DNA of 64,000 nt from Acidobacteriota bacterium (GTDB lineage: Bacteria > Acidobacteriota > Blastocatellia > Pyrinomonadales > Pyrinomonadaceae). Under the pieces are notes generated by a model. It ran no database searches, was not told the origin of the DNA, and saw only the letters and a program-made list of their open reading frames with translations. A program made the position numbers and the translations under genes. Below, piece after piece: positions 38,157 through 46,520 of the stretch (the stretch's first letter is position 1; each line of letters begins with the position of its first letter). The DNA is taken from assembly GCA_003385635.1 (NCBI GenBank), contig QQUY01000003.1, forward strand, positions 558,001 to 622,000, read 5' to 3'.

Positions 38157-38969
38157 CTATTCTGCCAACATCCCGATCAAGCGCTCGAAGACCGATCTCA
38201 GATGGTTCTTCAGCACACCGGCCTTCTTTTCATCGTATTCGGTCTCGGTCGAGTCCATATACAGGTCCTTCGTCATCTCCAGCTGAAGTGCGTGGACGCC
38301 GTTATCCGGATCGCCCTTTGATCTAGTGAGAAATCCGCCCTTGAAAGGGTGGTTGTGATTAACGCCATAGCTTCCCGAAGCCAGGGCCTCAAGTGCGGCT
38401 TCGATCACCGAAGGCGAAGCGGACCGCGCATCGTTGTCGCCAAGGATCATATCGGGGAAGGGCTCGGGTCTGATCGACTCGACCCTGCGGCGGATCGAAT
38501 GTCCGTCCCAAAAGATCACGTTGGGATAGCGGTCTTTAAGTTTGGCGAGCTGAGAATCGATCTCATCGTGATACGGCTGAAAATAGGCCGCAAGCCTTCT
38601 TTCCTTCTCCGCATCATCCGGTTCGTCCCCGGAGTTCATATACAAAGGCTTCCCCGTGAAATCGGTTGTTGGACAAAGCTCGGTGATTATCCTGCCGTCG
38701 TCATAAAGCGGCTTGCCTCCGGGCTCGCGATTGAGATCGATCACCCAACGCGAATACCTTGCGTGTATGACCGTTGCTCCAAGTCCGGGCGCAAAGTCGT
38801 AAAGCCGGTCGAGATGCCAATCGGTGTCGTCCGGTGCACGCGTCAGTTCAGCGTCCATCCGTTCTGCAACATCTTTCGGGAAATCGATCCCGCAATGCGG
38901 TATGCTTAACAGGAATGGCTTCGCTTCCGATTCCGGTTCGATCAATACGAATGGTTTCTCGCTGGTCAT
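38157..38969 (-). CDS. hutG: N-formylglutamate amidohydrolase
   Basis: A 270-residue member of the N-formylglutamate amidohydrolase (FGase) family: LLSIPHCGIDFPKDV, DWHLDRLYDFAPGLGATVIHARYSRWVIDLNRE split at YDFAPGLGATVI and RYSRWVIDLNRE, FWDGHSIRR and the motif NHPFKGGFLTR. It hydrolyses N-formyl-L-glutamate to glutamate and formate, which follows HutF chemically. The two genes are in order hutG-hutF on the minus strand with a repeat element between them. No hutH, hutU or hutI is in the window. Confidence 0.9.
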   Translation of the reverse strand: MTSEKPFVLIEPESEAKPFLLSIPHCGIDFPKDVAERMDAELTRAPDDTDWHLDRLYDFAPGLGATVIHARYSRWVIDLNREPGGKPLYDDGRIITELCPTTDFTGKPLYMNSGDEPDDAEKERRLAAYFQPYHDEIDSQLAKLKDRYPNVIFWDGHSIRRRVESIRPEPFPDMILGDNDARSASPSVIEAALEALASGSYGVNHNHPFKGGFLTRSKGDPDNGVHALQLEMTKDLYMDSTETEYDEKKAGVLKNHLRSVFERLIGMLAE

Positions 38970-39062
38970 TCAGATGCGGGCTTCAAGGAGAGTTCGTGTC
39001 GCATGGGACTGCTGTTCGCCGATAATACCACCTGCATAGACATATATAAATCAAGGAGATAG

Positions 39063-39857
39063 ATGGTGAAATATACTGTCCTGATACTCGTCTGCGTTGC
39101 GCTTGCAGTACTCTCAGTTCCCGCACAGAAGCCTTCGGGCGGAAAGATAGAAAACCTTGCGAACGGAAAGGAAGTGACATTCGAAGCCGCGGACGGCGTG
39201 AAGGTCTTTGCCGATCTGCACCTGTCCCCGAAAGGTAAAGAAGCGCCCGTGATACTGCTCTTTCATCAGGGTGGTGCAGATGTCCGCGGCGAGTACGAGA
39301 GAATCCTTCCCTCATTGCTCGCGGGCGGCTACAACGTGATCGCCGCCGATCTGCGAGTCGGCGGAACGGTCTTCGAAGGAACGAACCGCACAGCGACGGC
39401 CCTTGCGGTGCAGCAAACTGATTACTGTGCGGCGTATCCCGATCTAGTGGCGACGCTTGAGTTTGCAGAGAAGGAAGGATTCAAGGGAAAGAAGATCGCG
39501 TGGGGCAGCAGCTACAGCGCGGCGCTCGTGTTCAGGCTCGCAGCTGAAAACCCTGGCAAGCTGGCGGGCGTTCTCGCATTTTCGCCTGCTTCCGGCGGCC
39601 CGATGGAAGAATGCCGGCCGCAGCTTTATTCTGAGAATGTGAAGGTCCCTTTGCTGGCGTTAAGGCCTGCATCAGAAATGCAGCGCGACGTCTCAAAAGC
39701 GCAGTTTGAAGACTTCAGAAAGCAGGGACACCAGACCTATGTCTCAGAGAATGGTGTTCACGGCTCTTCGATGCTCGATGCGCAACGGGTCGAAGGCGAC
39801 GTTTCCGAACATTGGAAGACGGTAAAAGCGTTTCTGAAGAGGGTCTTGGAGCAATAA
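39063..39857 (+). CDS. Secreted alpha/beta hydrolase
   Basis: A 264-residue exported hydrolase of the dienelactone-hydrolase-like type. Signal sequence about 1-20 (YTVLILVCVALAVLSVPAQ); oxyanion region LLFHQGGADVRGEY; nucleophile elbow WGSSYSAAL (Ser); Asp candidate near LRPASEMQRD and the catalytic His in NGVHGSSML. It may be an esterase or peptidase; the substrate is not apparent. Preceded by AAGGAG close to the ATG (CAAGGAGATAGATGG). Stops 20 bases before a palindromic element. Confidence 0.8.
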   Translation: MVKYTVLILVCVALAVLSVPAQKPSGGKIENLANGKEVTFEAADGVKVFADLHLSPKGKEAPVILLFHQGGADVRGEYERILPSLLAGGYNVIAADLRVGGTVFEGTNRTATALAVQQTDYCAAYPDLVATLEFAEKEGFKGKKIAWGSSYSAALVFRLAAENPGKLAGVLAFSPASGGPMEECRPQLYSENVKVPLLALRPASEMQRDVSKAQFEDFRKQGHQTYVSENGVHGSSMLDAQRVEGDVSEHWKTVKAFLKRVLEQ

Positions 39858-39876
39858 TCTGTACTGAGGAATCTAT

Positions 39877-40018
39877 CAGTTGCCCCCCGTTTCAACGGGG
39901 GGAAGAAAAGGATCCTCCGTTATCGTCCGCCGGCTTTAGCCGGCTGGAGAAAGGGCTGAAGCCCCTATTCCGGATCGTGATGTGCCTGTTATCCCCCCGC
40001 TAAAGCAGGGGGCAACTG
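39877..40018. repeat. 142-bp palindromic mini-element, copy 2
   Basis: Begins CAGTTGCCCCCCG and ends GGGGGCAACTG as in the 38-kb copy, with the hairpins GCCGGCTTTAGCCGGC and GGGCTGAAGCCCC inside. About 1.8 kb from copy 1. Related lone arms occur at 56173-56197 (CCCC..GGGGGCAACTG). Confidence 0.8.
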
Positions 40019-40069
40019 ATATTGCGATTTCCGGCAGGCGAGCCATCCGGCTTAAGATCCGAGAAACGC

Positions 40070-43000
40070 TTAGTTCCCGGCCCGCTCGCGCTTACCAAGC
40101 GGGCGACCCTTGTGGACATCCGGATATGGAGGCCGCTTATAAGTCTTCGGCGGATTCTTCTCGAGCTCTTCTAAAAGCCACTCGACCGCTTTCTCAAGCT
40201 GAGGGTCCCTGCCGGCACGCCAGGCTTCCGGATCGAATTCAACTTCTATGTCCGGAGCGACTCCGTAATTCTCCACTTCCCATTCGCCTTCCAGACCGTA
40301 AACCGCTCCATTTGGCGCCCTGATGCTTCCGCCGTCCATCAGCTGAGGGATTCCGAACGCCGCGATCAGTCCGCCCCATGTCCGCTTTCCGACAAGTGGG
40401 CCGACATCGAGCTTCTTAAAGAACCAGGGCATTGCGTCACCGCCCGAGCCGGCGAGTTCATTTATGATCATCGCTTTCGGCCCGTAGATCGCCCCTGCCG
40501 GGACGTTCCAGTCCTTGCCGTCTCGAAAGGCGATCTTTGCAAGCTGCTCGCGGCTCAAATACTCGACCACGTAGTCAGCGAGTAGTCCGCCGCCGTTGAA
40601 CCTTTCATCGATCACGGCGCCGTTCTTGTCCGTCTGAGCAAAGAAGTAGCGGTTGAAGCTCGAATATCCGCCGCCGCCGGTGTTCGGGATGTAGACGTAG
40701 GCAAGCCTTCCGTTACTGAGCCGGTCCACCGTCCGTCTGTTGTCTTCAATCCACGCAAGGTTCCTCAGTCCGCCTTCGCTGTTCACCGGCACGACCGTCA
40801 CATCTCGGGAATCGGAGCCGTCTGCATTCGGACCAACCCTGATGACTACCTGTTTGTTAGCCGTGCTCTCGAACATCCTGTAAATGTTGTCCGAAGCTCT
40901 CAGGTCGCGGCCGTTGACTGCGAGAAGATACTCGCCCGCTTTTACGTTAACTCCCGGCTCGGTCAAAGGAGCGCGCAAGTTCGGATTCCAGTTCTCGCCG
41001 TTGTAAACACGCGCGAACTTGTACCTGCCGTTCTCGACCGTGAAGTCGGCGCCCAGAAGGCCACCGGGGACAAAATCGGGCCGCGGTATCTCTCCGCCGC
41101 CGATGTACATGTGGCCTACACTGATCTGGTTCAGCATCTCCCGGAAAAGATAGTTCAGGTCCTCGCGGTGAACGACCGAGTTCAGATATGGGCCGTAAAG
41201 CGCCTTGGCTTTCGCAATGTCGAGGCCGTGAGTGCCGGGATCGTAAAAGAAGTCGCGCTCACCGCGCCAGATCTCTTCGAACATCTGTTTCCATTCCGAC
41301 CGCGGATCGACCCGGACCTGCATCTCTCCAGTCTTCACTATGCCTTCGCCAGGTTTTGGAGGGGCCCCGGCCGGTGAGATCGTCCATCCCGGCCCTTTTG
41401 CCACAAGCATCTTCGAACCGTCGGCGGAGATCGCGAACGAACGAACACCGCGGTCAACGTCGTCAAGCTTGCGCTTTTCAAGATCGAACTTGTGAAGCAC
41501 AGCGCCAAACGGACCGGATTGAGGTCCCGTCGGAGCCTCCAGGATAAAAAGCGTCCCCGCTTTTCCTGCAAACAGACCTGTGTAATTCCTGGAAGGGATC
41601 TGCGGCAGCGAGATAATCCTCTGGCCGATATCTTCCAGGTCGATCCTGACCGAATCGTCCTTCTTTTCGTCCTTTTTCGGTTCCGGCTTGGTTTCTGTCT
41701 CGCCTTCTTCAGCAGGAGAAGGCGATGGCTTTGGTTCTTCCTTTACCTTCTCCTCATCACTCTCCGGCGCAAGCGGCGAGGGGATGTCGTTGCGAAGTAC
41801 GACGGCGTAAACGGCCCGCGAGGTCTGATGAGATATCCCCGAAAGGTCTGCGAAGCTTATCGTCGGGCCCACGTCCGTACTTGCGGAAAAGAACAGATAC
41901 TTGCCGCTCTTGTCGAAGACCACGTGACGCGCATCGCCGAGGCCGTCCGTTATACGCTCGGGCTCCGCGTTCTCAAGCGAGTAAAGGAATACGGCACGAA
42001 GCCGGTTGTCGAGCTGTTTCGTGTAGGCGATCCACTTGCTGTCCGGAGACCAGGCGGGCACCATTACGCCGTCAAGAACACCGAAAGTGTTGGCATCGAC
42101 CTTTGTGCTCGCACCCGATCCGACATCCAGGATCCACAGGTTGAGGTGGTTGTCGTTGTACGCGATCTTTTTGCTGTCTGGAGACCAGACCGGCGAAGAA
42201 TAGAATGCGGGGCCGCCGCCAAGCGTTATCTTGCGCGTTTCGCCGAGGCCGCTCTGCTCCGTAAGATGAAGCCTGTATTCACCTGACTCATCAGAAAAAT
42301 ACGCGATCCATCTACCATCGGGCGACCAGGCCGGATCCCTTTCCATTACTCCCGTGGTGTTCGTAAGATTTCGCGCGTTTCCCTTGTCAGCCGGAGCGGT
42401 CAGGATCTCGCCTCTTGCTTCGAACACGGCTCGCACACCCGTCGGAGAGATCGCAGCGTTGGATATTCTCGAACCGACATTCTCATAACGCGGGCGAATC
42501 CCCGGAAAGTCCCCGGCGAGTCTTATGTTCACTTTCTTCGGTGCACGAGATCCTCGTTCGAGAAGAAAGATAGTACCGAACTGCTCATAAACGATGTCGC
42601 CGTTGTTCGTCGAAGCGCTCTTTATATCAAGGCCATTGTTGTCGATCACCTGGTCGACGCTGCGCGAAGACGTGTCGTAGGAAAACAGGCTTACGATGCC
42701 GTTGTCGCGGTCCGAAAGAAAAAGGACCTTGTCGCCGATCCACATCGGGTGCTTGTCGTTCGAATTTTCCCTGGGCACCTTAACGATCTTTGAGGTTGCG
42801 AGATCGGCGATCCAGATCGGCTGGGTCTGGCCGCCCTTGTAGTATTTCCAGTCGCCCTGCCATTGGGAAAGCGGCTCATATGCAACCTGTTTTCCGTCGG
42901 GCGAAAGTGATCCGCGCATTGCCATCGGCAATTGGATCATCGTCGGGAGGCCGCCGCCTTCCATACCGATCGTGTAGAGCCTTGCGAAATTAGCGTACGA

Positions 43001-43384
43001 GTCCCGTGTTGAAGAGAACAGGACGGACCTGCCGTCAGGAGTCCAACCTGAGGCCTGGTCTCCCGCAGGATGGTAGGTGAGGCGCTTTGGTACGCCCCCT
43101 GCGGCAGGCACGACAAAAACGTCTGTGTTTCCGTCGTACTGACCGGTGAACGCGATCCACTGGCCGTCGGGCGAGAAATACGGATCTGATTCGATCCCGA
43201 CTCCCGTCGTCAGCCTTCTCGCATCGCCACCAGCGCGGGCGACGATCCAAAGGTCGCCTCCGTAGGCGAACGCGATCTGATTCTGACTTACTGTCGGTTC
43301 CCGGTAGAGTGTTCTGTCGGTCGATTGCGCCGGAACGGCGGCCGCCAATATCGAGAAAAATAATGCCGCGAGCAAGGTTCTCAT
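40070..43384 (-). CDS. Secreted tricorn protease homologue (PD40 beta-propeller plus S41 protease)
   Basis: A 1104-residue exported protein. Signal peptide LLAALFFSILAAAVPAQ; start ATG 43384 chosen because AGGAG precedes it and the upstream 25 codons lack signal character. The N-terminal half has tandem PD40/TolB propeller repeats (SDPYFSPDGQWIAF, ASGWTPDGRSVLF, SPVWSPDSKKIAY); a Pro/Glu/Lys-rich insert follows (about 570-610); then a PDZ-like part and S41-type protease end, with the catalytic Ser in NELAGSGGDAMPW (near residue 1010). Tricorn-type proteases degrade peptides; here secretion implies a periplasmic or external role. Confidence 0.87.
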   Translation of the reverse strand: MRTLLAALFFSILAAAVPAQSTDRTLYREPTVSQNQIAFAYGGDLWIVARAGGDARRLTTGVGIESDPYFSPDGQWIAFTGQYDGNTDVFVVPAAGGVPKRLTYHPAGDQASGWTPDGRSVLFSSTRDSYANFARLYTIGMEGGGLPTMIQLPMAMRGSLSPDGKQVAYEPLSQWQGDWKYYKGGQTQPIWIADLATSKIVKVPRENSNDKHPMWIGDKVLFLSDRDNGIVSLFSYDTSSRSVDQVIDNNGLDIKSASTNNGDIVYEQFGTIFLLERGSRAPKKVNIRLAGDFPGIRPRYENVGSRISNAAISPTGVRAVFEARGEILTAPADKGNARNLTNTTGVMERDPAWSPDGRWIAYFSDESGEYRLHLTEQSGLGETRKITLGGGPAFYSSPVWSPDSKKIAYNDNHLNLWILDVGSGASTKVDANTFGVLDGVMVPAWSPDSKWIAYTKQLDNRLRAVFLYSLENAEPERITDGLGDARHVVFDKSGKYLFFSASTDVGPTISFADLSGISHQTSRAVYAVVLRNDIPSPLAPESDEEKVKEEPKPSPSPAEEGETETKPEPKKDEKKDDSVRIDLEDIGQRIISLPQIPSRNYTGLFAGKAGTLFILEAPTGPQSGPFGAVLHKFDLEKRKLDDVDRGVRSFAISADGSKMLVAKGPGWTISPAGAPPKPGEGIVKTGEMQVRVDPRSEWKQMFEEIWRGERDFFYDPGTHGLDIAKAKALYGPYLNSVVHREDLNYLFREMLNQISVGHMYIGGGEIPRPDFVPGGLLGADFTVENGRYKFARVYNGENWNPNLRAPLTEPGVNVKAGEYLLAVNGRDLRASDNIYRMFESTANKQVVIRVGPNADGSDSRDVTVVPVNSEGGLRNLAWIEDNRRTVDRLSNGRLAYVYIPNTGGGGYSSFNRYFFAQTDKNGAVIDERFNGGGLLADYVVEYLSREQLAKIAFRDGKDWNVPAGAIYGPKAMIINELAGSGGDAMPWFFKKLDVGPLVGKRTWGGLIAAFGIPQLMDGGSIRAPNGAVYGLEGEWEVENYGVAPDIEVEFDPEAWRAGRDPQLEKAVEWLLEELEKNPPKTYKRPPYPDVHKGRPLGKRERAGN

Positions 43385-43455
43385 CAAGCCTGTCTCCTGT
43401 AGATAGTTTGCGGCATTGTATCGCGGATGAGAATAGAGGCAAATGTCCGGCCTGA

Positions 43456-44055
43456 TCACCAGATCCTTCTGATCTTGCCAGCGGTTTCGGCCGAGATGTA
43501 GTAAGGCGGAAAGAACACTCTGCCGTCCCGGCCCATGAAGCCGATACGGTCGTCGGCTGCAGTGTCGCCGATATGGTAATCGGGATACCCGTTGAAGATG
43601 TCGTTGTTGCTGTGGTCCGAGTCGCTCAGCCCGGTACAGTGGACCAGTTCATGCAGAAGGATAAGCCTGAGAACGTGGATGCCCGTGCTTCTGCTTGAAC
43701 GGGGAAGGGTCATTTGGGGGTCGGCCGGCAGGAACACGAAAGCGGACTCGATCTCCGAATTACCGCCGGGAGCCTTGTATGTTCGGCCGTGCATCCGGTG
43801 CTGGTCCATCTCAAGCGAGTAGGCCTGTCCCCGAAACGTAAAGCTGGCTCGTCCGGTACTTACTCCGACCTCGACGTTCGCAGCTTCGCGGGAGCCGGCT
43901 CTTTCGAACAGCACCGGCACGCCCTGTTCGCGGAAAATACGGTTTATCTCGTCGATCCCCCAAGTGAACAGCTGGCTCCAGCTGCCCGAGCTTATGTTGT
44001 TGAACACTGAAAGCCTGTGCGAACCCCGCACCTGACTGATCCATGGTCTAGGCAT
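43456..44055 (-). CDS. Small metzincin/snapalysin-like metalloprotease
   Basis: A 199-residue protein with the zinc motif LLHELVHCTGLSD, that is HExxHxxGxxD with Asp as third ligand (snapalysin-like) rather than the usual His; a downstream His (SDH) could be an alternative. A Met-turn candidate is GFMGRDG. The N-terminus is not a clear signal peptide. The start at 44055 is chosen for the GGAGG 11 bases upstream; the frame is open for 29 codons more (to 44142). Function unknown. It lies just downstream of the tricorn start on the same strand. Confidence 0.65.
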   Translation of the reverse strand: MPRPWISQVRGSHRLSVFNNISSGSWSQLFTWGIDEINRIFREQGVPVLFERAGSREAANVEVGVSTGRASFTFRGQAYSLEMDQHRMHGRTYKAPGGNSEIESAFVFLPADPQMTLPRSSRSTGIHVLRLILLHELVHCTGLSDSDHSNNDIFNGYPDYHIGDTAADDRIGFMGRDGRVFFPPYYISAETAGKIRRIW

Positions 44056-44195
44056 TTCCGCTTCATTCCTCCGATTCCCTACAAGTCCCCGACGGGCGTG
44101 TTTGGTCGATTCCGTGGGACAAAGATATTTTTGTAGTCGCAATAGGTCAATGTCCGAGAAGTCCGAATCCTGATCCTTCGGAGTCGGGAAAGCAA

Positions 44196-44231
44196 AGAAA
44201 AAAACCGCCCGGTGTGCGACTACCGGGCGGT
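44196..44231 (-). terminator. Strong intrinsic terminator of the pilin/leader region
   Basis: On the minus strand ACCGCCCGGT/ACCGGGCGGT form a 10-bp stem with an 8-base loop, followed by eight Ts. Likely ends transcripts from pilA and from the short candidate RNA. Confidence 0.88.
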
Positions 44232-44305
44232 CTTTCGGTGAACTGTTTGGATTAGCCTGTGACCGAGAATCTTTCCAAATTCACTAAGCAATATCTAGAA
44301 AGGTT

Positions 44306-44341
44306 TTAGGCGTCAGCCACCTCACTGGAATCTCTTAGCAT
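44306..44341 (-). CDS. Eleven-residue ORF with perfect Shine-Dalgarno
   Basis: Reads MLRDSSEVADA then TAA. Its SD is the complete complement of the anti-SD tail, 11 bases before the ATG when measured from GGAGG. Too short for a normal protein track; could be a leader peptide or a small protein. Listed because the SD is so strong. Confidence 0.4.
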   Translation of the reverse strand: MLRDSSEVADA

Positions 44342-44378
44342 ACTTTGGATCACCTCCTTCTTCAGTGTTTGCAACCAC

Positions 44379-44408
44379 ATAGTAGGCGAGACTTAAAGTA
44401 TAAGTCAA
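44379..44408 (-). promoter_or_regulatory. Promoter of the short transcript
   Basis: Minus-strand TTGACT (44403-44408) and TACTAT (44379-44384), 18 bases apart, just downstream of the pilA stop codon (44434). Confidence 0.55.
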
Positions 44409-44433
44409 GGTATTTCGACAGGATCGGTGTTAG

Positions 44434-44949
44434 CTAGGGGTTAAATGGCGTTCCGCCGGTTCTTGTTATGTTCGTTCCGCCGTTCGTACTGATAGTGATC
44501 GTTCCGGGATTGCCGTCGTAGACGACGCCATCGAGGAGTACCGCGAAATCTCTCGTCCCGGTGGCGGTGATTCCCGTCGGTGTAGCCGGCGTTGCGAATC
44601 CTGCGAACTGAGCTGGTCCTGCCGCATTCTGCGGGACCTGTGCGCCCGTGAACGTGTATCCGCTTTTGGAACCCGAACCCAGCACGCCGTCGATAAGGCC
44701 GACTGCGGTGAGATCGGTAAATGCCTGAACATCAAGACCCGCGCTTGATCCTGCAAAGCTTCCGCTGCCAAGCGTGGCCTGATAGGTAGCCTGCGCACCG
44801 TGATAAGTTCTTATCGCCGCCGCCGCCGAGCCCTCGTTTGCGGCCCTTCGCGACGCGATAAGATTAGGGATCGCGATCGCTGCGATAATGCCGATAATGA
44901 CCACCACGATCAGCAGCTCGATCAAAGAAAAGCCCTGTTCCTTTCTCAT
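44434..44949 (-). CDS. pilA: Type IV major pilin-like protein (PilA)
   Basis: A 171-residue prepilin. The short leader and type IV prepilin peptidase motif are GFSLIELLIVVVIIGIIA, with the conserved Glu5 in the mature N-terminal helix. The C-terminal globular part (about 35-171) is Gly/Ala/Thr-rich with few Cys, as in the pilins of many soil bacteria that lack the disulfide loop. It probably forms pili used for adhesion, twitching or DNA uptake, in keeping with the MglA/MglB genes. A sigma-54-like promoter lies 60-75 bases upstream of the start. No other pil genes in the window. Confidence 0.93.
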   Translation of the reverse strand: MRKEQGFSLIELLIVVVIIGIIAAIAIPNLIASRRAANEGSAAAAIRTYHGAQATYQATLGSGSFAGSSAGLDVQAFTDLTAVGLIDGVLGSGSKSGYTFTGAQVPQNAAGPAQFAGFATPATPTGITATGTRDFAVLLDGVVYDGNPGTITISTNGGTNITRTGGTPFNP

Positions 44950-45276
44950 TTCCTGTCCTTAAAAATCTGTTAAGTGTTGATTTCAGAACGCTTTGTACCC
45001 AAAAGAGATATGCATAAATCATACCAAGAAGCAAAGCAAAGATACGCTATCGGGCCAGGTCCGCTAATTGTTGAAAGGACAATAGTTTAGGCTTGCCCCT
45101 AAACACGCCCGGTCGCTGCTGCCGCATTCAATTTCCTTCATTCTGACCGGGAAGTGACAATTTATGTAAACTGCCCGACAAGCCGATTGCCGGAAAGTGT
45201 CTTTTTTACAGGCTGAAGAAGGGGGACGGTCGGTTCAGTTTGAAGGAATTTGCTCTCCTCAAGTATCATTCGCTCT
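44950..45276. other. Divergent intergenic region with a sigma-54-like site
   Basis: Between pilA (-) and the iminopeptidase (+). Contains the sigma-54-like site at 45012-45025 and an AT-rich stretch; no gene or repeat seen. The upstream ~200 bases could hold enhancer sites for a PilR-type activator, but I cannot point to one. Confidence 0.45.
45012..45025 (-). promoter_or_regulatory. Sigma-54-like promoter of pilA
   Basis: On the minus strand TTGGTATGATTTATGCAT contains GG-N10-GC at the -24/-12 positions, the hallmark spacing of sigma-54 promoters. The distance to the pilA ATG (about 63 bases) is normal. Confidence 0.55.
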
Positions 45277-46248
45277 ATGAAAGAACTCTACCCGGAGATC
45301 GAACCGTTTGACTCCGGAATGCTCGAAGTCTCAGACGTCCATACGATCTATTACGAACGGTGCGGAAATCCGGAAGGGATACCCGTCGTATTTCTTCACG
45401 GTGGCCCCGGAGGCGGACTTATCCCTATGTACCGCCGGTTCTTTGATCCGGATGCATATCACATCATTCTGTTCGACCAGCGCGGGTCGGGTAAGTCAAA
45501 ACCCCACGCCGATCTCCGCGAGAACACGACGTGGGACCTGATAAAGGACATCGAGGCACTTCGGCGAAAGTTCGAGGTCGACAAGTGGTACGTTTTTGGC
45601 GGTTCCTGGGGCAGTACTCTTTCGCTCGCGTATGCCGAGACCCATCCGGACCGTTGTCTCGGACTGGTGCTTCGCGGCATCTTCCTCACAAGGCCCAAAG
45701 AGCTTAAGTGGTTCTATCAATACGGCGCATCCGAGGTCTTTCCGGATTACTGGAAGCGGTACCGCGAAGAGATCCCGGAGGACGAGCACGGCGACTTTAT
45801 GACCGCTTATTACAAGCGCCTGACGAGCGACGACGAGCAGGTAAGGATATCCGCCGCGCGTGCCTGGAGCGTTTGGGAAGGCTCTACCTCAAAGCTGTTT
45901 CCCGACAAGGACCTGATGGACCACTGGGAGGATCCGCAGGAGGCTTTGGCTCTTGCCAGGATCGAGTGTCATTACTTTATGAACAACTCATTCTTCCCGA
46001 CCGAGAATTACCTGCTCGAGAACATCGACAAGATCCGCCATATCCCGACCGTGATCGTCCAGGGGCGCTATGACGTCGTCTGTCCCGTCGTGTCGGCCTG
46101 GGAACTGCACGAGGCGTTTCCGGAATCCGAGCTTCACGTCATTCCAGACGCGGGCCACTCGATCAGCGAAAAGGGGATAACGTCGGCGCTGGTTGACGCC
46201 ACCGACCGCTTCCGAGACAAAGAAAGGAGTCTGAATGCCAGTACTTAA
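45277..46248 (+). CDS. pip: Proline iminopeptidase
   Basis: A 323-residue alpha/beta hydrolase: VVFLHGGPGGG (oxyanion HGGPGGG), DQRGSGKS, VFGGSWGSTLSLAYAETHPD (nucleophile GGSWGS) and the C-terminal VIPDAGHSI (catalytic His). This series is diagnostic of the bacterial proline iminopeptidase family S33, which removes N-terminal proline. The start is 45277; a TTG at 45250 keeps the frame open but adds nine non-conserved residues. Its last 14 bases overlap the next gene. Confidence 0.92.
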   Translation: MKELYPEIEPFDSGMLEVSDVHTIYYERCGNPEGIPVVFLHGGPGGGLIPMYRRFFDPDAYHIILFDQRGSGKSKPHADLRENTTWDLIKDIEALRRKFEVDKWYVFGGSWGSTLSLAYAETHPDRCLGLVLRGIFLTRPKELKWFYQYGASEVFPDYWKRYREEIPEDEHGDFMTAYYKRLTSDDEQVRISAARAWSVWEGSTSKLFPDKDLMDHWEDPQEALALARIECHYFMNNSFFPTENYLLENIDKIRHIPTVIVQGRYDVVCPVVSAWELHEAFPESELHVIPDAGHSISEKGITSALVDATDRFRDKERSLNAST

Positions 46249-46459
46249 GATCGTCGGTTACGAGACCGGCAAAGCAAAAAAGGACCTTGCCGCACTTCTT
46301 AGCGACCGCCTCGGGCTTGACGGAGCGGAAGCGCGGAAGATGTTTGACGCTATCGTCGACGGCCGCGGGATCACGTTGACCATTGATGACGAGGAAACCG
46401 CCGCAGGGCTTGGACAGGAGCTGGACGAGGCAGGCGCGAAAGTGCTTCTCGAAACTTAG
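46235..46459 (+). CDS. Small protein resembling the ribosomal L7/L12 C-terminal domain
   Basis: A 74-residue protein: LKIVGYETGKAKKDLAALLSDRLGL and EEAAGLGQELDEAGAKVLLET-like end resemble the betaalphaalphabetaalphabeta of the L7/L12 C-terminal domain (with its AxxIKKxxEEAGAKVEL pattern). It lacks the dimerisation and hinge regions, so it is not the ribosomal protein itself; such short domains occur in many Acidobacteria/Bacteroidetes as proteins of unknown role. GGAGTC upstream of the ATG; it overlaps the iminopeptidase stop, so translation is probably coupled. Confidence 0.7.
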   Translation: MPVLKIVGYETGKAKKDLAALLSDRLGLDGAEARKMFDAIVDGRGITLTIDDEETAAGLGQELDEAGAKVLLET

Positions 46460-46520
46460 GTATTACCTTGTTTAGGTGAAATTTAGCCGTTTAGCCTGTA
46501 TGATTGTCGGGATCAGTCAA

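Larger units (their letters stand above)
44196..44372 (-). ncRNA. Candidate short transcript with own promoter, SD and terminator
   Basis: About 177 nucleotides between a good promoter (44379-44408) and a strong terminator (44196-44231). Its 5' part holds a 13-base perfect complement to the 16S rRNA tail (AAGGAGGTGATCC, rc of 44347-44359) and a short ORF of 11 codons. ACCTTT at about 44300-44305 could pair with GGAGGT and mask the SD. Could be a leader-peptide RNA or an sRNA; nothing of known family is recognised. Confidence 0.5.

Noticed and set aside
44347..44359. Match to the 16S rRNA 3' end as a sign of a broken rRNA gene
   Set aside because: No rRNA similarity around it; a Shine-Dalgarno on the opposite strand explains it.
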